A program made the translations under genes and the position numbers. DNA of 64,000 bases, from contig NC_044013.1 of NCBI RefSeq assembly GCF_900496995.4, positions 41,925,554 to 41,989,553 on the forward strand. Reading direction: 5' to 3'. The stretch is from Aquila chrysaetos chrysaetos (taxonomy: Eukaryota > Chordata > Aves > Accipitriformes > Accipitridae). Of this stretch, positions 34,001-45,405 are shown one piece after another (position 1 is the first letter of the stretch; each line of letters starts with the position of its first letter). Under the pieces are notes generated by a model. That model worked only from the letters and a program-made list of their open reading frames with translations. It made no database searches and was not told the DNA's origin.

Positions 34001-37000
34001 CCCCTTTGTGCCTCCCTCGGTTCTCGGGGTCCACACAAAACCTGCCATGGAAACCAAAGCCAGGCGCTGCCCCAGGAAACCCGCAGGCGCAATTAGGAAA
34101 TGCAAATATAAATGCAAATTCCTCTGACGCCTTCCAGGGCCAGGAAAGTTGTCCCTGGGCCACTAATGTCCCCGAGGCCACTGGTGTCCCCAGCTGCAGG
34201 GATGGGGAGGGCATCGGGGCAGGACTGGGCAGGCAGCAAGAGCTGGGGTGAGCTGCTTTTGGGGTGCCTCGGGCTCTTCCCTGGCCGCCCCGTGCTCGGA
34301 AGCGGGAGGAACGGGGCATCTTAGCCCGTGCCGAGTGGTGACTCATAGGTGACAATATGACATTGATATTTTTTTCCATCCTCTCGGTTGCCCAGCGACA
34401 AACAAACAAACAAGTGTCTTAAAACCCAAACTAACTGCCTTGCAGGAACTGTCCCCTCCTGCCACGGTTGTGTGTGGCTGGGCTCTGGCATGTCCCCATC
34501 GCTGGCGGTTCTGCCTGTATTTTCTGGGATTTGTTGTGGGGAGATAACTGTCTTTCTCGCATCCTCTACAGCTGCGGTATGTGAGCCCGGCAGAGGGAAG
34601 GCGGGCTGGTGGCTTGCCGGTACGGACCCTCCTTGCCAAAGCGCCCCAAGAATAGACAGAACAGGAGATAAAATCCACCCACAAATAACTCCAGGAAGCA
34701 CAAACGCTTCAGGTCTTCGTTTCTAGGTGGCATTTATGAGCAATGGATACTCTGGCCCTTCCTTGGGTCCCCAGAGGAGTGTGTGTGGGTAGAGTGGGGA
34801 TAATGGGGCTAAAGAGGATGGAAGGGAGGGGGGGAAGTTAAGGGAGGATGCTGATCTGAGCAATTCCCCTCCCTGGGAGGAAGCAATAATGTTTTCTTTT
34901 CCTATCTCCTGGAGGAGCTCTAGTTAGGAGCCGGGGAGATGAGGTTGGCACGTGGAGGGCATCGTCCACAGCAATAATCCGTGTGGGGAAGAGCAGATCC
35001 TTTATGCGCCAATCTGAGCCCAATCTAGGGCTATACTGCTTAAAACCAAGCATTTGTTGATAGCTTTTATTTTTCCAAGCTGCAGTCCCTAGGTCCTTTC
35101 CTATCGGCGGCTGAAGTGGTGCGGGATGTGCCTCCCCATTAGTGGTGCTTTCCCTCAGCCCCAGTCTGCTTTTATTGCTGGGAAATGAGCTCTGACTCCT
35201 GGAAGTGGTATTTCTTCCTTCTGCCTGACAGCTTGTCGATCCCTGCCCTCTCTTGCTTCCCCAGGGAAGGCGCACGCAGCCGGGCACGCAAGCACACCGG
35301 CGGTGGAGCCTTGCTGCTGTCCTTGGCGTAGGAAAGCAGGGCTTGAACAGGGGGAAAATAGGCAGATTGTCTCCAGAAAATGGAGCATGGCACGCTGCTA
35401 GGTGGGTTACAGTGACATTCAGGCTCAAAGCTGATTTTAATATTTGCCTCGGTTACGGAGTCAGTTATAGCAGTGGGTTTTTTTTCTTTGCCACCACACT
35501 TTCAGGCAGCGGTTGGACACACACGAGTGCAACCTTTGCAGCAGCCGGGGAGCTCCGGGGAGCACGGGGAGGTACCGCGGGCTGCACCGGCACCCTCCTC
35601 CATCGGGCACAGCCTTGCCTTCACCTCCAGGTGCCATCTGCGAGGGGATGGGGGGGAACGGGGGGACCACGAGCCTGGGCACATCTCGCCGGCAGGACCC
35701 TGCCGGTGCTCCCCCTCGTGCCACCCGTGGAGCCGGGCTGAGCGTGGGCGGCGGGGAACGGTGGCCAGAGCTCCGGCCGGTGGGGATGGGTTGCGTGGAA
35801 GCATGTGCCGGGGCCATAAGGCAGCACTGGGGATGGGGAACGGCCTTTGGGGAGGATTCCTGGGCTCCTGAAGCCTAAACTGTTGCTTATAAAATCTTTG
35901 TGGCTTTTAACCTCCCTGGCTGGGAATTGCCATGGTCAGGCTAGTGCAAAGCAACTGGGATGGGACGGCGATGGGGTTGTATTTGGATTAATTAAGCAAA
36001 CTTAAAAATAAGGAAACAGAAGCGAGATGGGATTTTGAAGAAGAACGTGACCTAGTTTGGTGGCTGGGCGCAGCAAGTGGCCGGTGGGTGAAGGGGGCAG
36101 CGAGCAGAGTTGGGTTTCCCTTGCCGCCGAGAAACAGGGCTGTGCTGGTGCGGGAACAGACTCTGCTGCTGAGCTTGAAAGGAGACAGAGCTTATCTGAG
36201 CATTGGCCTGGCTTCAAATCCAGGTTAGCATCCCGTATAATTTCTGTATAAAACTGTGATGTGCTGTGATGGAGCAGAAGAAACGGAGCAAACTCAGTAT
36301 TTTGGCTTTCGAGGGCTTTTCTCTCCCCCGTGAGCCCCGTTGTGCCAGGGATGGAGGATCCTGTTCTTGAGGCTGGCAGGAGGGCCCTGACGTATTGGCG
36401 TTAATTAAATATCTGTCCCTGGCGAGGTATAGCGTTTCAAGCAGGTTCTCCTCTGCTGAGCAATGTCACCCGGCGCGAGGGAGGACAAAAGACCGTCGCA
36501 ATTACAGTGTGACGCCGTGTCCCAGGACAACGGGGATACGGCAGCGCCCAAATTGTCGGCTCGGCACTTTCGCGGGATAGCTTGCATCAGCCATATGGCT
36601 TAGTGACTCATAAAAAAAAAAAAAAGAGCTCCTCCATTTGCAACTTAATTAGTCCCTTTCTTCCCCTCGGTCTTGGCTCGCAGCGATCCCCACTTGTAAG
36701 AGCGATGCTGAGAGGCACAGGGGGCCGAGCGGGGCTGCGACCGGCTCCTGCCGACTCCTGCCTTTGGTGCAGCGCAGGCTCGTCCTGGATGCCGAGGGAT
36801 GGGCGACCGTGCGGCGTGGCCGGTGCGTGGCAGGCAGGTATCGGGCAGGAGCCTTTTCTCTGCCTTTATGCCACGCATCGCTACTGTGCCACGTCGCAAG
36901 GGGCTGGAGAGGAGGGAGAAGCGAAGGGTCCTGCTTGGGAGGGCAGACGTGTCCTGCTTTACCTTTGCACCCAAAATAACCTGCAGGATGGCCCCGGGGC

Positions 37001-40000
37001 TCCCTCAGCTTCCCTGGAGAAGCTCTGCCGGGATGTCTGCACCCGCTCGCCTTCCCGAAGGGCAGGACAGGAGCCGGCTGATGAGCAGCCCGGCAGAGCC
37101 CCTGCGCTCGCACGCCTGCTCGTCGGTACGGTCAAGTTGTCGTAAAAAAGCAAAACTACAGGAAGGCGACGGCTTCAGACGCCTGCAGTTCTCCTCTTTC
37201 ATGCCAGCTTATTCCTGTCTGCTCATCACGATCTCCCCATTGCTGCACCTCCCTGTCGTCCCCCCGTGCCACCCTCGTCCTCTCCCCGGGGGCACCTGAA
37301 GCTCCGGACATGGTGACGGACGTGCAGGACCTTCCTGCGCGGGCGAAACCCAGCGTCCCCGGTGGGTTTCACTGTGCAAATGCTGTGGAAACCCAGGGGC
37401 TTTCCTCCTCCTCGGCTGTGGTTTAGTGCCCCGAGGGAAGGGGTTGCCAGCAGCCTGCGCAGCGATCACCTTTAAATCTTTTTACCAGACCCTAATGGCC
37501 AGGGGCCTGTCCTGGTAAATAATTCACCGCGCAGTCAGTGAGAGTTTTACTCGACTAATTTTGTTTCCATAGAAACTCGTGAGGTCTTGTTTCTCCACGA
37601 AGCCTCGGGCAAATCAATATGTTGGGTTTTTTTTTCCTTCGCACGTTAACCGATGGCCCTTAAACCCTGACGGCAGGAGAGCAGCAGCTAGAGATGCTGG
37701 TGGCTGGACGGCACCTCGGTGCTGCCTTTGCCCGTGCCACCTCTTGCGTTGGCCCTGCTCCGCACTGCCCGTCCCTGCCGGGCTGCCTGGCTTCGCGGGA
37801 TGCCCAGGGCTGGATCCTGCAGAGGTGCTTTGCGCCGCCGGGCTGGGGCAGGGTAAGCCCAGTCTAATCCCAGTCCATTCCAGTCCATTCCCAGTATGTC
37901 CTTGCTACGCAAAGAGCTGGAGGGGAAGAGGCTGCCTCTGCTCAGGCTCTTTTTCTGTTTTCTCCCCTCCCGTCCTTTAATTTCTTTGACCCTTGACCTA
38001 AAATGGCAAATTAGCATTTGTGAATCAGCCGCGCTAATTAGCTGGGGAGCGGGGCTGGCCCTGCCCCCAGCCTGGGTTTGCTTTCCCTCGCTCCCCGTTA
38101 GGTGCTCACTGACCAAATCTAACCCCAAAATTGCCTGGACGTGGCTCATCCGTGCACCCTGACTTGTGTCCGGCCCCGGGGAGAGCCACACACCTTTGTC
38201 TCTGCAGGAATTTTTATTTTCTTTCACTCCCTGCTGCTTCATGGCGCTTTTGTGCCGAGCCGGGAGCACAAAGGGAGGAGAAGGGATAAGCAGTTAAAGA
38301 TGGGTTCGTGTGACATATGGTGCGAGGGCTTTGCATGACGGCAGCGGCTGGTGCCGGAGGAATGTGAGCGGGCACGGGGGTGCCTGGGCTTCTCTCCTGC
38401 GAGGCTCGAAATGGATGGGTAAACTGAGGCATGGAGTTCGGCGACGGGCGCAGAGCTTTCCCGTGGGACAGAGGCAGCGCTGGCAGCCGGACCACGCTGC
38501 TGTCGCCTGCGCCTTTGCACCGGGCAGCGCTCGCTCCTTGTAGCCATTTCAAACAAGCTCTAAGCTGATTTTTCAGCTGGGGCATGTGTGTTTTGATGTC
38601 AGCGGTGAAAGCCAGAGGAGGAAAGGTCGCCGATGTTCAGCCACCTTTTGGAATAATCTTCTATCGGCCTCTCTGCTTTAGGCAACCTCTTGATTCTAAT
38701 TTATTACACGTTGATACAAGGTAGATTTGAAGAGAGATGCAGTTAAACCATACGAAGGGATGCTGGGTTACTTTAATCGCTCACACTTGCTTGACCTATT
38801 TTTTTTTAATCCCTTCCTGGAAACCTTATTTCATGTTTGAATTCCCTCAACTATTTTAGGAATGTCGCCCTACCAAGATCAAATTACCTTCAATGAAACC
38901 AGTACAAGGCAGCCTCGCAAGGCAGGCGACTTTTTGATTAAGATCTAGTGCTACCTCATTAATATAGGCTTAGTTTGGGGCGGGGTGGGGCTGTAATTCC
39001 GGCACGGCAAACGTGTGAAAGCCGGGGATTGGCGCGGCACAACGCCGAGGGGCAGTTGGCGGAGTGGGATGGGGGCATCCCGGTGTGGCCGGCAGCGCCG
39101 GGACCCCCGGCGCTGGGCATCCCCCTTGTAGGATCCTGCTGCATCCCGGCGCTGGTGGGTGCTTCGGGTGCCGCTCCAGTGGGACGAGGGGTTACCGGTG
39201 AAGCCCTGCCCGGCTTTCCCGTCCTGGCTGAGAGCGGCCTCCCAAGTTTTAGCTGGGTGTTGTTGGTTTACGAGCCGGCTGGGTGCTGCGGAGGGCCGAC
39301 ATCTGCTCGGCTCACAAAGGGCCCTCATAAATCTCTCCGGGAGGATGGCATGGCCGGCCGCGGCTGGGCGAGCAACGGGTGCCCCGAGGCAGCGGTAGCC
39401 GCCGCTTTTTCTCTCGAACGTGGTTATCGTGCATTTCAGAGTGCAGGTCTGGCCGCGGGCTCCCCAATAAAACCGTCAGGTGAGAGCGCTTGAGCGGTAA
39501 CGCTGACGATGCCGGACGTCGGGACCAGAATCGCTCCATGGCTCTCCCTGGTCCCCTCTCGGCTGCTCCTCCGGCTTTGAGCGCTACTCTCGGAGCTGGG
39601 AGGGGAATTTCATTTTGGAGAGAGGTAAGTGCTGCACAGGTTCTCACACAGGGCTTACTTCTGCTCTCCTCCCTGATTGCTTTTCATTTTGAAAAGGGCT
39701 TAAACCCAGCCACTCTAATACATGGTAGAACAAGTATTAAAGGGGATCGTCAGGTGCTTATTTGTTTCCACGAAAAAGGATTTGCTCGCAAGCAGTTTTC
39801 CCAGGCTGCGGGTGGGGGAGGTGTGCATATGCATCCTCTGAGGCAGACGGAAAGATGACGGAGGGGATTTTGGAGAGACTGATAAGGCCCCATCCTGCAC
39901 GTCCTCGGCATGTGCTCTGCCTTTCAGTTTGCTGGTAGACATTACTGTAATTTTTCTTCCCGATCATTTACTTTTCATCCCAATTTCAACCCTATTATAG

Positions 40001-43000
40001 TCACACCTGCAGCCACCGAGCAGTCGTGTTCCTGGACTTCTCGTTCCTGTATGGAGCAATCCCTTTGCAGGGGCCTGGCCGCAGGCAGAGCTCGGCAAAT
40101 CTGCTCTGGCCGAAGCCGTTATTTTTGGTTTAACGTCCCTAGCTTTGAGACTTCCTCCAACAGTCTTCCCTCCAGCAGCTGGGGTGCTGGCAGCCCTTGT
40201 CTCTGGATAATCCCGTGCATGGAAGTGCCTTCTGCGCTTCTGCTCCGCATCCCCCAGCCGAGTCATTGCAGGCCTGGGCTTGCAGCCGCTACCGAGCGAT
40301 GGGTGCCCTCGGCAGAGCACTGGGCTGGGGGGAACAAGCACTTACTGGTGTCACCCCCATCCTGGCTGCAAACTGGACGTCGCAGCTCTGGCGTGTTTGC
40401 AGGGATGATCTACAAATGCAGCGTGGCAATAGCAGGGGAAAAAGGGCTGGGCTGGTTTAGCGATGTTTGAGCAATCCCATCTGTTGTCTGAGCTGCAGCA
40501 GACACTGGGGAAGGGAATATTTGTGTTTGCACTTGGTGCCAAGGCTCTTCCCTGAGCTGCGAGGGCTGCGAGTGATCAGTCCCAGTGCTTTTACAGCTGT
40601 TCGCTCCTCCGTTCGGGCTGCGTTCCTCACAGAGCTGAGCAACTGTTGTTTCCAGCATGACATCATGAGTTCGACCAAACCCTGGGATTATCCACCTGCT
40701 CCTCTGCGCCGTTCCCGGATGGCTGACGGTCGAACTGCAGGCAGCCTCCTCCGCGACTCGCATCGCGCTTGCTCCTGGCTGGAGCTGACCCGAAGCGCCC
40801 GCAGCCTCTCGGGCCATCCCTCGATGTGAAAAGTCCATTTCTGCGAGGTATCGAGACCCGCTCCCAGGGCTGGGTTGAAACCAGCTTTGGAGAGGCGGGA
40901 TGCTGGCTGGCACAGCAGGACGTGCTCCCCCAGGCTGTGCGTGCCTTTTCTGCTTCCCGACGAGCGTAATTAAGGGTTCTTCCGCGGCTGCCGAGGTCTT
41001 GTTCTTGGCTCTGGCTCAGGCAAGGATGGATCTGAATTGTGCGAGTCGTTAGTGGCTCCGGCAGGAGAAGAGGCAGGGTGCACCCATGGGCTTGCAGGGG
41101 TGAGCCTCCTCCCCAAAGGTCAGCTTTTGTTCGGTCTTATTTTATGTTTTTAAGTGGTGAGCTAACGGCAGGAGCTGAACCCGAAGGCGTGCTGGTGCCT
41201 GAGCACAGCGTGCAGTGAGAAAGCAGCCGTGGACGTGTGCGGGAGAGCATCCCGCGCTGTCCTGGCTAGGTGACGACGGCAAAACCTGCGTGGGCATTTT
41301 CTGTGCTAGCCCCCATCCTGGAGCGCGGAGCCGGTGCGGACGTGGCACCGTGGCAGCTGATAAAAGCCGGCGCGGACGTGGCAATACGGCAACGTTTCCC
41401 GCGGGTTTGATGTTACAGCGGCACGGCAGAAGGGCCGGCGGTGGCTTTGCGCCTGGCCCCCGGTGTGGCACTGGGACGTCACCTGGCACTTTCTCCGTGG
41501 CGCGGGTCAGCGCCGGGACAACCGCGGCCACCGGCTGCGGAGGCGGCTCAGCCGGGAGCTGCCGCCGTGTCCCCAGCGCGAGCCAGGACCGGGCGCTGCC
41601 CGTGCCCCGCGGCTGCCGACCCTGCCGGGACGGGAGGTTTTACCCCGTGCTGGTGGGGGGCACGAGGGCAGCGCCGGCCCCGTCGGGGTCCCTGCTGTCG
41701 CCTCGCTGCGACCCGCGGGACGGGGACGCGCGCACCCAGAGCTGGCGAAGCCTTTAAGCTCCTCCTGTGACGGGCGCAGCAGAAGGGCAAAGGATTATGC
41801 CTGCGTCCGGGTTTGGATGAATGAATAACAGCATTCAGGGTCTTTTCTGTGTGATAGCGGAGCAAGAACTATTTTAAGGCAGGAAGAAAGTTGGTCGGGC
41901 AACGGCTAAATGAGTCATCGCAGCCTAATTTTGTGAACGGGGGGCCAAGGCGGAGAGAAGCCCAGTCCGCACCAAACTGCCCTGAGCGTGCCTGTGCTCG
42001 CGCCTGGGCTGGCAGTCGGACACCAGCTTTCTTCTTTCCTTTTTGGGAAATCCAAAGGATTTTGCTTTTCCTGGCGTCTTCCCAGCCCCTCACTGACATC
42101 ACAAAAATAAGGGCCAGAGACATGCCGAGCCCCTTCCCGGCACTGGTGGCTGGGGCTCCCGCTGCCCTCCCCACGGCTCACCTGAAGATGCTGATGCAGA
42201 CAAGCAGGAATTGGGGAGGATCCTGCAAATACAACTATTTTAACTATTTAACTACAACTTACATTTTAAATTAACTCGTGCTGATGTCACGACTTGCTTT
42301 TCTCTGGATTTTAACTCATGCCGCTGTAGTGGTTTGCATTTCTCTGGATTAGCAGCAGGACTTTTAAAAATGGGTTTAAAAGCCCGCATTTGCAGTGTTT
42401 CAGCTCTGCCCGCAGCGCTGTGCGTGCAGAGCAGCCCCGGTCCGCGCCGGGGGCACCGGCTGCACCTCGGTTTTGCCGAACGCACCCTTCGCACCCTTCG
42501 CGGCAGCCTCCTGCAAGCCCCGCAGCCTCCGGGCGTATCTCAGGGGCTGGGAAGGTCTCAGCAGCGCGATCCCTCAGGGTTGTTTGAAGCCAGATGTGCA
42601 GCAGAGCCTTTCTGGCGTATAAGTATCTTGTCCCCATCCCTAATTTAGTTCATCTTCTGACCAGAAGCTTTCAGTTACTCGGCGCGTCGCTGCGCTCAGT
42701 CACGCTATCCAGCGTGGGCTGCGATTTCAATGAGTTGTCCCAGACTCTGGTGTCGCGTTGACTAACACCTTCCCCAGAACAGAGGCGTTTGCATCAGGAG
42801 GAGCCGGTCCCTCCCCGGCACGGCCCAGGGATTGCAGGGGGATTGCCAGTGCCTGGCGTGTGTGGTGGGCTGGGGGCTTTGGCTCTGGTAAATGGGATTT
42901 CCCAGCCTTCGCGGTTACAGAGAAGACCTTAAATATACACTCAAAGGTCAGACCCTGGGAGACAAAGATCCCCAACCACAGGTGCTTCTTGTTACTTTAG

Positions 43001-44924
43001 AGATCTTAGGATTTTTAAATAGATCTGGGGATTTCCAACCACATATTCTGATTTTGGGGGCTGAATTTACTATTTGAGGTTTATGGGCTAGCATGGCATT
43101 GCTGAGCTAATGGTTCTCTGCAGAAGCTCTCATCTTCATATTCGGATCATGCGTGTGTTTGCAGTGTATCCCATATAAGCTGTTTTCCCCTTGATGTCCA
43201 GGCTCTTTCCCCATCCTCTTGGAGTAGCCAGATCTTTTAAGGAGCGTGTGTACCCTGTGAATGTGTTATAACTCAGTTTAATATGTGACTAAACCAGCCA
43301 TGCAATATTGCAATTAAAGTATAATACCAGAGGTGTGAACAATGCCAGCTTTTTGCTGTGCATGAGTCATGATAGCAGAGGAGGAACCGAGCAGCAGTAT
43401 TTTACTAATTGACTCCAGCAGATTTATTTGTCCTCAGTGAATAGAGGCGGGCAGGGCTGTCGGAATTGTTCCTGCTCCACTCGCACAACGCTGTTCCGTG
43501 CCTGGCTCCTGGCGAGCAGGAGCTGATCCTGGGGACAGAGAGCAACTGCAGGGATGGAGACGGTTCTTGGCTGAGTGATCTGTTAAATGCTTTTTGTTAG
43601 TGAGCGTGGAGCGAACTGGGGGCTCCCGGTGCTGTTTGGAAACGGCCCCCTGTGCCCGGCAGTGAACCTCCTGCTGCTTTTCCACGGGTCCTGTCCTGCG
43701 GGGCGAGCGAATGCCACGGGGAAGGTGGCACCGGCTGGAGGGACCCGTGGCACCGTACTCAGCCCCGGGACCACTGCCCTGGGCCGAGGCGCAGGGTCTG
43801 GTCGGTGCTGGCGTTTGCACAGCGCTGCCGTTCAGGCTCGCTCGCGGGGCTCGGCGGCAGGGTCGGTGCATCTGAATGCAAATGCATCCAGGATGACAAA
43901 AAAGCCAGGGAGGGAGAGCAGAGCGTGCCCACGGAGCGGGAATCATCCCCTCCATCCTCTGGATGCGTCAGCGATTCCTCTGGGTGCTGAGCCAGAGCAG
44001 GGCTGTCCCTGGGGACAAAAACCTGAGGGTTAACCGGCATTGCCAAAATAAACTTTCTCCCAGAGTTCGTGCCAAGTTTCCCACGTTTTGCAAGTGGGTT
44101 TTGCTCTGAACAGCCTCTGGAAGCCCCTTGGAGCAGCTCGGGGCTGTGAGCCGGCGCAGCGGCCGAGGCTGGGTGAGCACTGGGGACGTGGCTGTCGTGC
44201 ACAGCCTCACTACGGGCAGGAGAGAGCCCGGGTGACCTTCAGAGGCGACTGCTCCGCTTAATGGCTTTGAATCTGATTATACCCTGTTTCGCTAAGAAAT
44301 GTGCTTGGCACGTTCTTCTGAATTAAATACCATTTTAGGGACAGTTATCTTGAACTCTCTGCTTGCTGCTTAGGAAAAAGCCTTTGAAAATGATATTATG
44401 GATCAAAAGTGTTCCTGGGGTAATTCTGTTTCAACAGTGGAGTTAATCCAGAACTGAATTTGGCCCTGCATTTCCAAATGAGAAGTGGTAGCTGTATAAT
44501 CTGTTTACGGTTTTAAAGTGAATGTTAATCTTGGATTTGGTGGCTTTTCCCAAGGGTCGCTTTGCCGTACTGCAGAGTATTTTAGCCCCCCGCTCTGAAA
44601 CTCTCTGAGCCGACTCCGTTTTTATTTAAAGAGAGATTTTACTGTGTTTATAAATACATGTCAGACCTGGAAGTGTTAAATCTGGGGAGCCCTCGGCAGT
44701 GGAAGTAATGCCATTTTTCTTACCTTGCGTTTTGTTTGTACAGCACCTGGCACGGCGCATCCAAGCTCCGGCATGCCAGCCGCGCCGCGGGGACGGCACG
44801 GTCCCACGAGGACGCGGTTAGACGGCTCGAATCGAATCGAACGTCGGCCGTTGAGCCGGGGGATCTTGCCGCGTCTCCGGGTGCTCTGTCCCGCAGGTGA
44901 CTTTCTCCCCTCTCCCCTCCGCAG
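31032..44924 (+). other. CUEDC1: Presumed first intron of CUEDC1 (about 13.9 kb)
   Basis: This is GC-rich single-copy DNA with no recognised exon. Open frames up to about 260 residues occur on both strands but are GC-driven and carry no known domain. AT-rich islands at about 38.6-38.96, 43.08-43.45 and 44.23-44.68 kb stand out from the background and may be regulatory. A short direct repeat (TTTCTCTGGATT) occurs near 42.30 and 42.34 kb. Confidence 0.5.
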
Positions 44925-45114
44925 GTGGGAGGATGCTGCAGCGTGCCGGGGGCTGACGCGCGGTGCCGCCGGCCGCGGGGAGCAGGACCCCCGCCGCCCG
45001 CCCATGCTCCCCACCAGCCGCCGGGGCAGCGCCCCGTGACGGAGGGGCGGTGGGCGCCCGCCAACGCCGCAGCCGGGACCGCAGCCGCCGTGCCCCCGCG
45101 CCAGCCGCCCCGCC
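44925..45114 (+). other. CUEDC1: CUEDC1 5' UTR part of exon 2
   Basis: A strong acceptor (CTTTCTCCCCTCTCCCCTCCGCAG, ending at 44924) precedes 190 nt of GC-rich leader before the start codon at 45115. The frame of the CUEDC1 start is closed upstream, so the protein does not extend further 5'. Confidence 0.65.
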
Positions 45115-45405
45115 ATGACGAGCCTCTTCCGTCGGAGCAGCAGCAATGGCGGCTCGCGCGGCGGCTCCTCCGCCCAGGAGCTCAACAACAGCCGCCCCGC
45201 CAGGCAGGTCCGCCGGCTGGAGTTCAACCAGGCCATGGAGGACTTCAAGACCATGTTCCCCAACATGGACTACGACATCATCGAGTGCGTCTTGAGGGCC
45301 AACAACGGCGCCGTGGACGCCACCATTGACCAGCTCCTGCAGATGAACCTGGACAGCAGCGGCTGCGACGACAGCTCGGATTCGGAGGACAGCATCCCCC
45401 CCGAG
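45115..45405 (+). CDS. CUEDC1: CUEDC1 coding exon 1 (CUE domain)
   Basis: MTSLFRRSSSNGG opens the protein and a complete CUE domain follows, so one exon encodes the whole domain plus the acidic DSSDSEDSIPPE tail. The start context is CGCCATGA. The donor is GAG|GTAACC at 45406, phase 0. Confidence 0.95.
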
